Shown: one piece after another, positions 1 to 8,507 of the stretch
How positions within the stretch are numbered: the first letter of the stretch is position 1
How the letters are laid out: the number at the start of each line of letters is the position of its first letter
From: Actinomycetospora lemnae
GTDB taxonomy: Bacteria; Actinomycetota; Actinomycetes; Mycobacteriales; Pseudonocardiaceae
Assembly (NCBI RefSeq): GCF_028737315.1
Contig: NZ_JAQZAO010000008.1
Span: 124,001-188,000 of the forward strand
Length of the DNA: 64,000 nucleotides
Reading direction: 5' to 3'
Made by a program: the position numbers and the translations under genes
The notes under the pieces: generated by a model
Seen by the model: only the letters and a program-made list of their open reading frames with translations
Databases searched by the model: none
Told to the model about the DNA's origin: nothing

Positions 1-2408
1 GCCCCGGCGAGCGTGTAGCGGGCCGGCGCGACCGTGACGTCGGCACGCGCCCCGTCCTCGCCGGCCACGACCCGGACCGCCTGCGGGGCGCGCCCCGGGG
101 CGAGCACGGTGACGGTGTACTCGCCGGGCTCGACCTCACCCGTCTCCCACCTGCCCTCGGCGTCGCTGCGCCGCACGCCCACGACGCCGCCGGCGGTGTC
201 GGTGACGGTCACCGTGGCCCCGCCGACCGGGGTGCCGTCGGCCTCGGCGACCCGCCCGCCGAGCGTCACCACGCGGGACAGCGCGACGTCGCGGCGCACG
301 GGCGTCCCGTCGACCGTCACGAGCTCCGCGAACGGCCGGCGCCGCGGCGAGCTGGCGATGAGCACGTAGGTGCCGGCGGCCGGCGCGACCAGCGAGTAGC
401 CGCCGCGCTCGTCGACGCCCGCCCGCTCCACCGGGGCCCCGTCGAGGCCGTGCAGCGAGACCGTCACCTCGTCACGGGCCCCGACGGGGCTGCCGCCCGT
501 GCCGGAGACGCGGCCGTGGACCGTGGGACCGGTCCGGCGGACGGGGCTCGGGTGTCCGTTCGTGGCCGTGGCCGGCGGTCCCCAGCCGGGGGTCGCCGGC
601 GACGCGTCTGCGTCGCTGGCGGGCGCCGCGGGTGCGGCCTGGACGGCGTGCGCCGTCGCGGGGACCGGCGGGTTCGACGCGGTGCCGATGGCCGCGGCGC
701 CGCCGGCGGTCTCGGTGGCCGGGGTGGTCCCCGGGGCGGCGTCGGCGCCCTCGGCGCTGCGGGCCTGGATGCCCGACTGGGTGCGCAGCGGGACCTCGCG
801 CAGGAACCAGATGAGCACGAAGCCGACGGCGATCACGCAGCCCGCGATGAGGAACACGAGGTCCATCGCGTCGGAGAAGCCGACGAGGAACGGCTCGGCC
901 AGGCGGGGGTCCATCCGCTGCAGCACCGAGGAGTCCTGGGCGACCTGCGCCGCGCCGGTCACCGGGTCCATCGCGACCTGGTTGGCGGGGTTGGCGAGCG
1001 CCGCCGGGTCGGCGAGCGCCGCCCGGAAGCCCGGCGTCGGGGCGATGGCGGCGAAGGCGTCGCGGATGTAGTCGCCGACCGTCGAGAAGAGCACCGAGAG
1101 GAAGACCGCGACGCCGAGCGTGCCGCCCATCTGCCGGAAGAAGGTCGCCGACGCCGTGGCCACGCCCATGTCCTTGGCCGGCACGGCGTTCTGCACCGCG
1201 AGCACGAGCGTCTGCATGCAGTTCCCGAGCCCGAGGCCGAAGACGACCATGAGCAGCGCGACCTGCCAGTACGGGGTGTCGGCGTGCAGCAGGAAGTGGA
1301 ACAGCAGCATGCCGACCGTCATCAGCCCGAGGCCGATCACCGGGAAGACCTTGTAGCGCCCGGTCCGGCTGGTGAGCTGACCGGAGATGATCGAGGCGAC
1401 CATGATGCCGCCGACCAGCGGGATCATCTGCAGGCCGGCCTGCGTCGGGTCGGACCCGGTCACGATCTGCAGGTACTGCGGGACGATCGCGATGCCGCCG
1501 AACATCCCGACGCCGGTGATGATCGCGATGATCGAGGTCAGGCTGAACACGCCGTTGCGGAACAGGCGCAGTGGCAGGAGGGCGTCGTCGCCGTAGGCCC
1601 GCTCGGCGAGGTAGAAGGCGACGAGCCCGACCGCGCCGACGGCGTAGCAGATGATCGCCGAGGTCGAGGCCCAGCCCCACTCGCGGCCCTGCTCGGCGAT
1701 GATGAGCAGCGGCACGAGGCCGACGGCGAGCGCGGCGGCGCCGGGGAAGTCGAGGCGGTGCTCGCGGCGGGTGTGGGGCAGGCGCAGGACGTTCCAGACG
1801 ACGAGGAACGCGATGGCACCGATCGGGACGTTGACGAGGAAGACCCAGCGCCAGCCGGTGATGCCGAGGATCGTGTCCTGGCCGGCGAGGAAGCCGCCGA
1901 CGACCGGGCCGATGACGCTCGACGTGCCGAACACGGCGAGGAAGAAGCCCTGGTACCGGGCGCGCTCCCGCGGCGGGACGATGTCGCCGATGATCGTCAG
2001 GGCCAGCGACATCAGGCCGCCGGCCCCGAGACCCTGGACGGCGCGGAAGGCCGCCAGCTCGTACATCGACGTCGAGATCGTGCACAGCACCGAGCCGACG
2101 ACGAACAGCCCGATCGCGAGCAGGAAGAACGGCCGGCGCCCGTACAGGTCGGAGAGCTTGCCGTAGAGCGGGGTCGTGATCGTCGCCGTGATCAGGTACG
2201 CGGTCGTCGCCCACGCCTGGAGGTTGAGGCCCTGCAGGTCGTCGGCGATCGTGCGGATCGACGTCGAGACGATGTTCTGGTCGAGCGCGGCCAGGAACAT
2301 GCCCAGCATCAGGCCCGAGAGGATCACGAGGATCTGGCGGTGCGTGAAGCCGGTGCTCCCCGTGTCGGTGGCGGCCGCCGGTCGTGTCGGGGCGGCGGGC
2401 GTGCTCAT
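1..2408 (-). CDS. MFS multidrug exporter (DHA2/EmrB-QacA type) with C-terminal carboxypeptidase-regulatory-like domains, 3' end outside window
   Basis: The protein starts with ATG at 2408 and stays open to the window edge, so its C-terminus is missing. About 530 residues form a 14-helix major facilitator of the drug:H+ antiporter-2 type: the first helix has the LDQNIV-like motif, followed by the loop GKLSDLYGRRP. An Ala/Pro/Thr-rich linker then leads to at least two beta-sandwich repeats of the carboxypeptidase regulatory-like type (encoded at about 530-1), with pieces such as VHGRVSG and GTYVLIASSPRRRP. The start overlaps the MarR stop in an ATGA, so the two are translationally coupled. The family exports cationic or hydrophobic drugs; the true substrate is unknown. 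The soluble C-terminal repeats are unusual and recur in other proteins of this window (14974-20030). Confidence 0.9.
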   Translation of the reverse strand, partial: MSTPAAPTRPAAATDTGSTGFTHRQILVILSGLMLGMFLAALDQNIVSTSIRTIADDLQGLNLQAWATTAYLITATITTPLYGKLSDLYGRRPFFLLAIGLFVVGSVLCTISTSMYELAAFRAVQGLGAGGLMSLALTIIGDIVPPRERARYQGFFLAVFGTSSVIGPVVGGFLAGQDTILGITGWRWVFLVNVPIGAIAFLVVWNVLRLPHTRREHRLDFPGAAALAVGLVPLLIIAEQGREWGWASTSAIICYAVGAVGLVAFYLAERAYGDDALLPLRLFRNGVFSLTSIIAIITGVGMFGGIAIVPQYLQIVTGSDPTQAGLQMIPLVGGIMVASIISGQLTSRTGRYKVFPVIGLGLMTVGMLLFHFLLHADTPYWQVALLMVVFGLGLGNCMQTLVLAVQNAVPAKDMGVATASATFFRQMGGTLGVAVFLSVLFSTVGDYIRDAFAAIAPTPGFRAALADPAALANPANQVAMDPVTGAAQVAQDSSVLQRMDPRLAEPFLVGFSDAMDLVFLIAGCVIAVGFVLIWFLREVPLRTQSGIQARSAEGADAAPGTTPATETAGGAAAIGTASNPPVPATAHAVQAAPAAPASDADASPATPGWGPPATATNGHPSPVRRTGPTVHGRVSGTGGSPVGARDEVTVSLHGLDGAPVERAGVDERGGYSLVAPAAGTYVLIASSPRRRPFAELVTVDGTPVRRDVALSRVVTLGGRVAEADGTPVGGATVTVTDTAGGVVGVRRSDAEGRWETGEVEPGEYTVTVLAPGRAPQAVRVVAGEDGARADVTVAPARYTLAG

Positions 2409-2914
2409 GAGGCCTCCGGGGGAGCCAGCGGTGCGGGGTGGTGGCGGTGCTCGAGGTCGACGGCCAGCTGCTCGAGCAGCTCGGCGAGGCGCACGCGGTC
2501 GGCCTCGTCCCAGTGCGCGGTCATGGCGCTGATCTCGCGGTTGCGGCGGTCGCGGTTGGCCTCGAAGACGCGCAGGCCCTCGTCGGTGGGCGCGAGGAGC
2601 GTCGCCCGGCCGTCCTCGGGGTCGGGGCGGCGCTCGACGAGCCCGGCGCGGACCAGCCCGGCGACCTGCCTGCTGACCGTCGACGGGTCCGAGTGCACCG
2701 ACTCGGCGAGGGCGTTCGACCGGCGCGGACCCTCCAGGACGAGCCGGGCGAGCAGCACGTAGGCAGCGCGCTCGACGCCGTCGGGGCCGACGGCCTTGCC
2801 GGCCTTGGCCCGCTCCACCGCCCGCATGACGCGGATGAGCTGGTGGCCGAGACGGTCCGAGACCCGCCAGCGGTCGTCCACCCCCGGCGGGAGCGGGAGC
2901 CGCGAGGATTCCAT
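2405..2914 (-). CDS. MarR family transcriptional regulator
   Basis: A winged helix-turn-helix regulator of about 169 residues. The recognition region reads PRRSNALAESVHSDPSTVSRQVAGL, split here as helix 2 (SNALAESV) and helix 3 (STVSRQVAGL), followed by the wing around RRPDPEDGRATLLAPT. I chose the ATG at 2914 (MESSRL) because a GGAG lies 6 bases upstream; upstream in-frame codons lack a ribosome site. MarR proteins usually repress the neighbouring exporter and are released by ligand; the ATGA overlap with the MFS gene supports that role here. Paired CGTACAA repeats overlap the start (see operator), suggesting autoregulation. Confidence 0.9.
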   Translation of the reverse strand: MESSRLPLPPGVDDRWRVSDRLGHQLIRVMRAVERAKAGKAVGPDGVERAAYVLLARLVLEGPRRSNALAESVHSDPSTVSRQVAGLVRAGLVERRPDPEDGRATLLAPTDEGLRVFEANRDRRNREISAMTAHWDEADRVRLAELLEQLAVDLEHRHHPAPLAPPEAS

Positions 2915-2915
2915 T

Positions 2916-2953
2916 GCATGCTCCGTACAATCGGTTGCTGCGTACAAGCATGC
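2916..2953. promoter_or_regulatory. Candidate MarR operator
   Basis: Two direct CGTACAA repeats (2924-2930 and 2941-2947), 17 bp apart from start to start, are enclosed by two GCATGC palindromes (2916-2921 and 2948-2953). The symmetry and the position at the marR start suggest an operator for autorepression. This is inferred from sequence only. Confidence 0.45.
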
Positions 2954-3019
2954 GCCTGCCGCCGCTGTTCCCGCCACCGGGGTCCACGATCGCGCGCGTC
3001 ACGGCCGCCCCGGGGTCTT

Positions 3020-3069
3020 GAGCGAAGGGCACCTTCGGTCGGGTAGACGGGCGACGGGCGCCCTTCGCC
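3020..3069. repeat. Palindromic repeat, family D, copy 1
   Basis: An imperfect inverted repeat with outer arms GCGAAGGGC and GCCCTTCGC and inner text GCACCTTCGGTCG. It shares AGGGCACCTTCG with the copy at 43636-43670. It lies in the divergent gap between marR and the enoyl-CoA hydratase gene, so it is not simply a terminator. Confidence 0.5.
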
Positions 3070-3099
3070 GGAACGCCGACCGCCCTACGGTGTCGGATC

Positions 3100-3879
3100 G
3101 TGGAGAGCGAGCGCGTCACCTACGAGCGCGACGGGCACGTCGCGACGATCACGTACTCCCGGCCCGAGAAGCTCAACGCGATCGACGGGGCGATGCGCGC
3201 CGGCCTCAATGAGGCGTTCGACCGCTTCCGCGCCGACGACGACGCGTGGGTCGGGATCGTCACCGGCGAGGGGCGCGCGTTCTGCGTGGGCGCCGATCCC
3301 GGCGGCGAGGGCAACCCGGCCGGCGACTTCCCCGGCTCGTTCTGGGAGCGCCCGACCGTCAACTCCTTCGAGAGCGGCTGGGAGATCTACAAGCCGGTGA
3401 TCGCCGCGGTCAACGGCCACTGCCTGGGCTACGGGCTGACGCTGGTGACCTGGTGCGACCTCGTCATCGCCAGCGAGCGCGCGACGTTCGGCTTCCCCGA
3501 GGTCCGCCTGGGCATCCCGACGATCGTCGGCGCGCTCCGGCTGCCCCAGCGGATCGGGTGGCAGCCGGCGATGGAGCTGCTGCTGACCGGCGAGCGCGTG
3601 GACGCGGAGCGGGCGCGCGAGATGGGCCTGGTGTCGCGGGTGGTGCCGCACGACGACCTGCTCACCGAGGCTCGAGCACTCGCCGACCGCCTGCTCGCCG
3701 GCGCGCCCCTGGCCCAGCGCGCGATCAAGGAGATGGCCCGGCGCGCGCCGAACCTGCCCGAGACCGAGGCCATCCGCTTCGGCGAGACCATGCGCCGCGT
3801 CGCCGGAGCGACGCAGGACGCGGCCGAGGGCATGGCCGCCGCCCGCGAGAAGCGCGAGCCCCGCTGGGAGGGCCGGTAG
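3100..3879 (+). CDS. Enoyl-CoA hydratase/isomerase (crotonase family)
   Basis: A 259-residue crotonase-fold protein beginning with GTG (VESERVTYERDG). It has the N-terminal strand region YSRPEKLNAID, the first oxyanion-hole segment GRAFCVGAD, and the second around NGHCLGYGLTLVTWCDLVIAS, then FPEVRLGIP as in the family. Length is typical (about 255-265). Hydratases of this fold add water to trans-2-enoyl-CoA in beta-oxidation; isomerases and CoA hydrolases share the fold, so the exact reaction is open. It stands alone on the plus strand, upstream of a degraded region. Confidence 0.88.
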   Translation: MESERVTYERDGHVATITYSRPEKLNAIDGAMRAGLNEAFDRFRADDDAWVGIVTGEGRAFCVGADPGGEGNPAGDFPGSFWERPTVNSFESGWEIYKPVIAAVNGHCLGYGLTLVTWCDLVIASERATFGFPEVRLGIPTIVGALRLPQRIGWQPAMELLLTGERVDAERAREMGLVSRVVPHDDLLTEARALADRLLAGAPLAQRAIKEMARRAPNLPETEAIRFGETMRRVAGATQDAAEGMAAAREKREPRWEGR

Positions 3880-3890
3880 CGCCGGGGGTC

Positions 3891-3940
3891 AGCGAAGTGC
3901 CGTTGCGGACGTCCAAAGTCCGTATCGGTACTTCGATCAT
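3891..3940. repeat. Palindromic repeat, family A, copy 1
   Basis: Hairpin-forming repeat beginning AGCGAAGTGCCGTTGCGGAC and ending in the imperfect complement GTCCGTATCGGTACTTC. It lies just after the enoyl-CoA hydratase stop. Its inverse complement recurs at 4611-4661 with few mismatches, and a third copy sits inside the coding gene at 51339-51385. Confidence 0.8.
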
Positions 3941-3942
3941 GC

Positions 3943-4158
3943 CGCGAGCAGCGCGTCCGCCAGCGCCCGCCCGGAGCCACGCCTCGTACTCGTCGGGCGA
4001 CCAGCCGCGGGCCGAGGGTCAGCAGGTGGTGCGCCTCGGGCGAGTTGAGCGTTCAGACCGCGTCCGTGGCGACCCGTTCCTCGAGCCGGAGGCCGCCGCG
4101 CTCGACGACGAGCCGGCCGACCCGCGCCGACCCGCGCCGACCCGACGAGGAGAAGGCC
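3943..4158 (-). pseudogene. Possible C-terminal remnant of a regulator gene (minus strand)
   Basis: This stretch has no intact gene. On the minus strand one frame reads SPDEYEAWLRAGA and nearby text suggests a truncated soluble protein end, perhaps of a TetR-like regulator, running into repeat copy A1. There is no start and no long uninterrupted frame. A short tandem GACCCGCGCC repeat lies at about 4121-4145. I treat it as decayed sequence; identification is weak. Confidence 0.25.
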
Positions 4159-4610
4159 ATGGACCACACGTCCGAGGGCGTCCGCGCGCCCCTCGACCTC
4201 GCGCACGAGCGCACGCTCGACAGCGACCCGGGGCCGTGGAAGGAGCTCACGTCGCACCGCGACGACGTCACGCTGCTCGGCGCATACGGCGACGTGGTCG
4301 TCGGATGGCCCGAGGTCTCGGCCTGCTCGCTTCGACCGGGTCGCCCGGGCTACACCGGCGGCGAGGCGACGACGCGCGAGCACGTCGCCACGGGGCTCGA
4401 CGGGGACCTCGCCTGTCTCGTCGACGTCGAGCACCACCGCTCGCGGGTCGAGCGCCACGACGAGCCGGTGACGTTCAGTACCGCACCACGCACGTGCTGC
4501 GACGCGAGGACGGCACATGGCGCGTCGTCCTGCGCGACGCCGTCCCGCTCGCCGGCTTCCGCGGGCCGGAGTTCGCGCACGTCGAGGCGGGGGCGACGTC
4601 CCTGCTCAAG
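4159..4610 (+). pseudogene. Frameshifted NTF2-like (SnoaL/DUF4440-type) protein
   Basis: A start with a ribosome site (GAGGAGAAGGCC before ATG) opens MDHTSEGVRAP, then text typical of small NTF2-fold proteins: PGPWKELTSHRDDVTLLGAYGD. The frame shifts near 4325-4350 and again near 4477, after which THVLRREDGTWRVVLRDAVP continues in another frame. It ends at repeat copy A2. All the family landmarks are present but in different frames, so the gene is broken. Sequence error cannot be excluded, but at least two shifts are needed. Confidence 0.6.
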
Positions 4611-4661
4611 CATGATCGAAGTACCGATACGGACACTCAACGTCCGCGACGGCACTTCGCT
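4611..4661. repeat. Palindromic repeat, family A, copy 2
   Basis: Begins CATGATCGAAGTACCGATAC and ends GCGACGGCACTTCGCT. It is the inverted counterpart of copy 1 (3891-3940), so the two copies bracket about 670 bp of decayed sequence. It ends 7 bp before the thiolase stop codon and could also act as a terminator for that gene. Confidence 0.8.
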
Positions 4662-4667
4662 GGTAGC

Positions 4668-5879
4668 TCAGGCGACCCGCTCGAACACCGCCGCGAGGCC
4701 CTGGCCGCCGCCGATGCACATGGTCTCGAGGCCGTAGCGGGCCTCGCGGCGGGCCATCTCGCGCAGCATCGTCGCGAGGATGCGCACGCCGGTGGCGCCG
4801 ACGGGGTGGCCCAGCGAGATGCCCGAGCCGTTGGGGTTCACGCGCTCGTCGGTGACGAGGTCGATGCCCCACTCGCGCCCGACGCCCAGCGCCTGGGCCG
4901 CGAAGGCCTCGTTGAGCTCGATGACGTCGATGTCCGCCAGCGACAGGCCCGCCCGCGACAGCGCCGCCGCGGTCGCCGGCACCGGCCCGATGCCCATGAC
5001 CTCCGGGCCCACGCCCGCGAGCCCCCACGACACCAGCCGCGCCAGCGGCCGCAGCCCCAGCTCGGAGGCCTTCTCCGGCGTCGTCACGATGCACACCGCC
5101 GCGCCGTCGTTCTGCCCGGAGGCGTTGCCCGCGGTCACGGTCGCCTCGTCGTCCTGCTTGCCCATGATCGGGCGCAGCTTCGCCAGCGACTCCAGCGAGG
5201 CGTCGGGGCGGATGTGCTCGTCCTGGTCCACCACGGTGTCGCCCTTGCGGCCCGGGATGGTCACCGGCACGAGCTCGTCGGCGTAGCGGCCCTCCTTGAC
5301 CGCCGCCGTCGCCTTCTCGTGCGACCGCACCGCCAGGCGGTCCTGCTCCTCGCGCGGGATGTCGTAGCGCTTCCGCACGTTCTCGGCGGTCTCGATCATC
5401 CCGCCCCACACCGGGTGGTTGCGCCCGCCCGCGTGCACGCGGCCCTCGGCCAGCGCGTCCTTCATCTGGAAGCCGCCGGCCTTGGTGCCCCAGCGCGGCG
5501 CCTGGCTGTAGTACGTGGCGCCGGACATCGACTCCGCACCGCCGGCGAGCACCAGCGACGCGCCGCCGGTCTGCACCGCCATCGCCGCGTAGAGCACCGC
5601 CTGCAGCCCCGACCCGCAGCGCCGGTCCACCTGGATGCCCGGCACCGTCACCTCGAGGCCCGCGTCCAGCGCCGCCACCCGGCCGATCGCCGGCGCGTCC
5701 ATCGTCGGGTAGCAGTGCCCGAACGCGACGTCGTCCACGTCCTCGTCCTGCAGACCGGTGCGCGACACCAGCTCCCGGATCACCGTCGCCGCCAGCTCCT
5801 GCGGCGCCACGTCCCGCAACGCGCCCCCGAAACCACCCACCGGGGTCCGCAGGGGCTCACAGATCACCGCATCCGGCAC
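4668..5879 (-). CDS. Acetyl-CoA C-acyltransferase (thiolase)
   Basis: A 403-residue biosynthetic/degradative thiolase. The acylated Cys is C88 in DRRCGSGLQA; the C-terminal His lies in SLGHPVGATG and the second Cys in CIGGGQG. GTG at 5879 (VPDAVICEPLRTPVGGF) was chosen because GGAGG stands 6 bases upstream. It is the last gene of a minus-strand operon after the F420 oxidoreductase and MaoC genes; the MaoC stop lies only about 10 bp upstream. It would cleave 3-ketoacyl-CoA, or condense acetyl-CoA units. The exact chain specificity cannot be read from sequence. Confidence 0.92.
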   Translation of the reverse strand: MPDAVICEPLRTPVGGFGGALRDVAPQELAATVIRELVSRTGLQDEDVDDVAFGHCYPTMDAPAIGRVAALDAGLEVTVPGIQVDRRCGSGLQAVLYAAMAVQTGGASLVLAGGAESMSGATYYSQAPRWGTKAGGFQMKDALAEGRVHAGGRNHPVWGGMIETAENVRKRYDIPREEQDRLAVRSHEKATAAVKEGRYADELVPVTIPGRKGDTVVDQDEHIRPDASLESLAKLRPIMGKQDDEATVTAGNASGQNDGAAVCIVTTPEKASELGLRPLARLVSWGLAGVGPEVMGIGPVPATAAALSRAGLSLADIDVIELNEAFAAQALGVGREWGIDLVTDERVNPNGSGISLGHPVGATGVRILATMLREMARREARYGLETMCIGGGQGLAAVFERVA

Positions 5880-5889
5880 AGCCGACCTC

Positions 5890-6342
5890 CTAGAGCACGT
5901 AGCGCAGGATGACCTCGGCGACGCACGCCGGCTTGGGCCACCCCTCGATCTCGACCGTCCCCCCGATGGTGGCCTGCACACCGTTCGCGACGTCGGTGAC
6001 GTCCACCAGGCGGCAGTGACCTCGCACACGGCTGGGCACGGGGACCGGTGACGGGAACCGGACCTTGTTCAGCCCGTAGTTCACCGTCATCGAGACGCCC
6101 TCCACCTGGAAGGTGTCCCACCCGAACTTCGGCATCAGGGCGACCGTCAGGAAGCCGTGGGCCACCGTCCGTCCGAACGGCCCGTGCTGGGCGCGCTCGG
6201 GATCGACGTGGATCCACTGATGATCGTCGGTGGCGTCGGCGAAGATGTCGACGCGGTGCTGGTCGACGGTCACCCACTCGCTGGTGCCGAGGTCCTCCCC
6301 CACCGCACCGCGCAGCTCCTCGACGTCGGCGAACACTCGCAT
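5890..6342 (-). CDS. MaoC/NodN-like enoyl-CoA hydratase
   Basis: A 150-residue single hot-dog protein. The MaoC catalytic pattern is visible as the Asp/His pair in FADATDDHQWIHVDPERA, followed by GPFGRTVAHGFLTV. Start ATG at 6342 with GAGGAG about 8 bases upstream. Members hydrate trans-2-enoyl-CoA (R-specific). It lies between the LLM oxidoreductase and the thiolase, which together suggests oxidation of a side chain or fatty acyl-CoA. Confidence 0.9.
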   Translation of the reverse strand: MRVFADVEELRGAVGEDLGTSEWVTVDQHRVDIFADATDDHQWIHVDPERAQHGPFGRTVAHGFLTVALMPKFGWDTFQVEGVSMTVNYGLNKVRFPSPVPVPSRVRGHCRLVDVTDVANGVQATIGGTVEIEGWPKPACVAEVILRYVL

Positions 6343-6353
6343 CCGGGGCTCCT

Positions 6354-7409
6354 CTAGAGGTCGGCGGCCAGTTGCTTGACCTGCCCGACCAACGACACCC
6401 GCTCGGCGGCCGTGCCCGCGAGCGGCGTGACGTTGATCGTGGTGACGCCGGCGGCGGCGAAGGCCTGCAGGCGCTCGGCGACGTACGAGCGCGACCCGAT
6501 CAGCGACATCGCCTTGACGAGGTCCTCGGGCACCGCCGCGGCGGCCTGGTCCTTCTTGCCGTCGAGGTAGAGGTCCTGGATCTGCTCCGCCTCCTCCTCG
6601 TAGCCGTAGCGCCGGGCGAGCTCGTTGTAGAAGTTCTTGCCCTTGGCGCCCATGCCGCCGACGTAGAGCGCGACGAACGGACGCATGCCGTCGAGCATCT
6701 GCTGGGCGGTGTCGGCGTCCTCGGTGATGCACAGCGACGCCTGCAGGTAGGTCTGCAGGTCGCCGAGCGCGGGGTCGCGCTTGGCCTTGCCGGCCTCGAG
6801 CGACTCGCCCCAGACCTCGTGCGCGCGCTCGGGCACGAAGAGGATCGGCAGCCAGCCCTCCGCGATCTCGGCGGTCAGCGCGACGTTCTTGGGGCCGATC
6901 GCGGCGAGCACGATGGGGATGCGATCGCGCACCGGGTGGTTGATGATCTTCAGCGGTTTGCCGAGCCCGGTGCCCTCCTCGGCGGGCAGTGGGATCCGGT
7001 AGTAGCGCCCGGAGTGCTGCACCTTCTCGCGGCGCCACACCTGCCGGCAGATGTCGACGATCTCGCGGGTGCGGGCGAGCGGGGCGTCGTAGCGCACCCC
7101 GTGGAACCCCTCGATGACCTGCGGGCCGGACGCGCCGATGCCGAGGGTGAAGCGCCCGCCCGAGACGTAGTCGAGGCCCGCGGCGGTCATGGCGGTCAGC
7201 GACGGGGTGCGCGTGTAGATCTGCAGGATCCCGGACGCGATCTCGACACGGCTGGTGCGCGCGGCGATGAACCCGAGCTGGCTGACCGCGTCGAAGCTGT
7301 AGGCCTCGGGCACGAAGACGATGTCCAGGCCCGCCGCCTCGTGCTCGGCGAGCTCGGCCACCGTCTCCTCGAACCCGCCGCTGTAGTTCAACCCCATCCC
7401 GATGCGCAC
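6354..7409 (-). CDS. LLM-class F420-dependent oxidoreductase
   Basis: A 351-residue luciferase-like monooxygenase-fold protein starting at GTG 7409 (VRIGMGLNYSGGFEETV). It has the usual TIM-barrel segments, including YVSGGRFTLGIGASGPQVIEG split as SGGRFTLGIG and GPQVIEGFHG, and GPKNVALTAEIAEGWLPI. The family in actinomycetes uses reduced coenzyme F420; it resembles the subgroup typified by mycobacterial Rv3520c. It is the first gene of the operon with MaoC and thiolase and is divergent from a thioesterase gene 57 bp away, so they probably share a promoter region. Confidence 0.88.
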   Translation of the reverse strand: MRIGMGLNYSGGFEETVAELAEHEAAGLDIVFVPEAYSFDAVSQLGFIAARTSRVEIASGILQIYTRTPSLTAMTAAGLDYVSGGRFTLGIGASGPQVIEGFHGVRYDAPLARTREIVDICRQVWRREKVQHSGRYYRIPLPAEEGTGLGKPLKIINHPVRDRIPIVLAAIGPKNVALTAEIAEGWLPILFVPERAHEVWGESLEAGKAKRDPALGDLQTYLQASLCITEDADTAQQMLDGMRPFVALYVGGMGAKGKNFYNELARRYGYEEEAEQIQDLYLDGKKDQAAAAVPEDLVKAMSLIGSRSYVAERLQAFAAAGVTTINVTPLAGTAAERVSLVGQVKQLAADL

Positions 7410-7466
7410 GCCGCGCAGCCTGTCACGATCGCGATGATCACGGCAGTACGGCGACGGGAGACGGGC

Positions 7467-7904
7467 GTGTTCACGACGACGGTGACGGTGCGCGGCTACG
7501 AGTGCGACGCCAACGGGCACGTCAACCACGCCGTCTACCACCAGTACGGCGAGCACGGGCGCACCGAGGCGCTGCGGGCGGCGGGCATCGACGTGCCGGA
7601 CCTGACCGCCGTCGGTCTCGGCCCGGTCATCCTCGAGTCGACGGTGCGCTTCCTCGCCGAGCTGCGGGTCGGCGACGAGGTCGAGGTGGCCCTGGACGTG
7701 CGCTTCGGGGAGGGCAAGACCTTCCGCATGGACACCGAGCTGCGCCGCGGCGAGCAGGTCTGCGCCACGCTCACCGGCGTCATGGGGCTGCTCGACCACG
7801 GCACGCGCCGGCTCGTCGCCGACCCCCGCGGCAAGCTCCTCGCGCTCGGCGACCCCCAGCGCGCGCCTCAGGTCCTCGGCGAGGCGTCCCCGTCGGAGAA
7901 GTGA
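7467..7904 (+). CDS. Acyl-CoA thioesterase, 4HBT hot-dog family
   Basis: A 145-residue hot-dog protein with the 4-hydroxybenzoyl-CoA thioesterase signature ECDANGHVNHAVYHQYGEH, where the Asp is the usual catalytic residue. GTG 7467 follows GGGAG; an in-frame ATG at 7434 is an alternative start. It would hydrolyse acyl-CoA to free acid and CoA. Its last 37 bases overlap the convergent flavin reductase gene, with no terminator palindrome between them. Confidence 0.85.
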   Translation: MFTTTVTVRGYECDANGHVNHAVYHQYGEHGRTEALRAAGIDVPDLTAVGLGPVILESTVRFLAELRVGDEVEVALDVRFGEGKTFRMDTELRRGEQVCATLTGVMGLLDHGTRRLVADPRGKLLALGDPQRAPQVLGEASPSEK

Positions 7905-8503
7905 CCCGGCCAGTCGTCGTACCGGATGCGCGGGGTGGCGAGCACCTCGCCGACCGTCGACCACTGGTTGCCGCCGAGACGCGCGAGCGGCGCGAGCCGC
8001 TTGACGTCCGGGCGCCCGTCGACGAGCACGTCGTCGGCCACCGCGGCGTGCACGACCCGCCCCAGCACCAGCACGGAGTTGCCGACCTCGATCGTGCGCT
8101 CCAGGCGGCACTCGAGCGCCACCGGTGACTCCGCGATCCGCGGGGTCGCGATGCGCAGCGAGGGCTCGCGGGTCAGGCCGGTCGCGTCGATCTCGCTCTC
8201 GTGCGGCGGGAAGTCGGTGGCCGTCGCGTTGATGTGCTCGAGAAGCGGCTCCGGCGTCAGGCACACCGTGAACTCGCCGGCCGCGACGGCGTTGCGCAGC
8301 GAGTCCTTCTCCCCGACCGAGGTGAACTGCACGACCGGCGGGTCGGTGCTCGCGACGGTGAAGAACGAGTGCGGGGCGAGGTTGTCGACGCCGTCGGCCG
8401 AGCGCGTCACCACCCAGGCGATCGCGCGCGGCACGATCACCGAGGTCAGGAACTTGTAGAAGCCGCCGGACCCGATCGTGTCGGGGTCGAAGTCGGTGCG
8501 CAC
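7868..8503 (-). CDS. Flavin reductase-like FMN-binding protein (DIM6/NTAB family)
   Basis: A 211-residue split-barrel flavoprotein: PRAIAWVVTRSADGVDNLAPHSFFTVASTDPP carries the FMN-binding region (split as PRAIAWVVTRS and NLAPHSFF), followed by KDSLRNAVAAGEFTVCL. Start GTG 8503. The family covers flavin reductases and small flavin-dependent oxygenases. It directly follows the Pro/Gly-rich membrane protein gene (4 bp gap), so both are probably on one transcript. Confidence 0.85.
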   Translation of the reverse strand: MRTDFDPDTIGSGGFYKFLTSVIVPRAIAWVVTRSADGVDNLAPHSFFTVASTDPPVVQFTSVGEKDSLRNAVAAGEFTVCLTPEPLLEHINATATDFPPHESEIDATGLTREPSLRIATPRIAESPVALECRLERTIEVGNSVLVLGRVVHAAVADDVLVDGRPDVKRLAPLARLGGNQWSTVGEVLATPRIRYDDWPGHFSDGDASPRT

Positions 8504-8507
8504 GGAC

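Noticed and set aside
450-2762. A 770-residue open frame on the plus strand opposite the exporter and marR genes
   Set aside because: Composition is extreme Arg/Gly/Asp with no domain, and it lies antisense to two well-supported genes. High GC content makes such frames common.
3020-3069. Family D copy 1 as a terminator
   Set aside because: It lies between two divergent genes, so there is no transcript end here; it is listed as a repeat only.
3246-5912. An 888-residue plus-strand open frame
   Set aside because: It runs out of frame through the enoyl-CoA hydratase, the NTF2 remnant and antisense to the thiolase. Only about 50 residues near 4480-4610 are real, as part of the broken gene.
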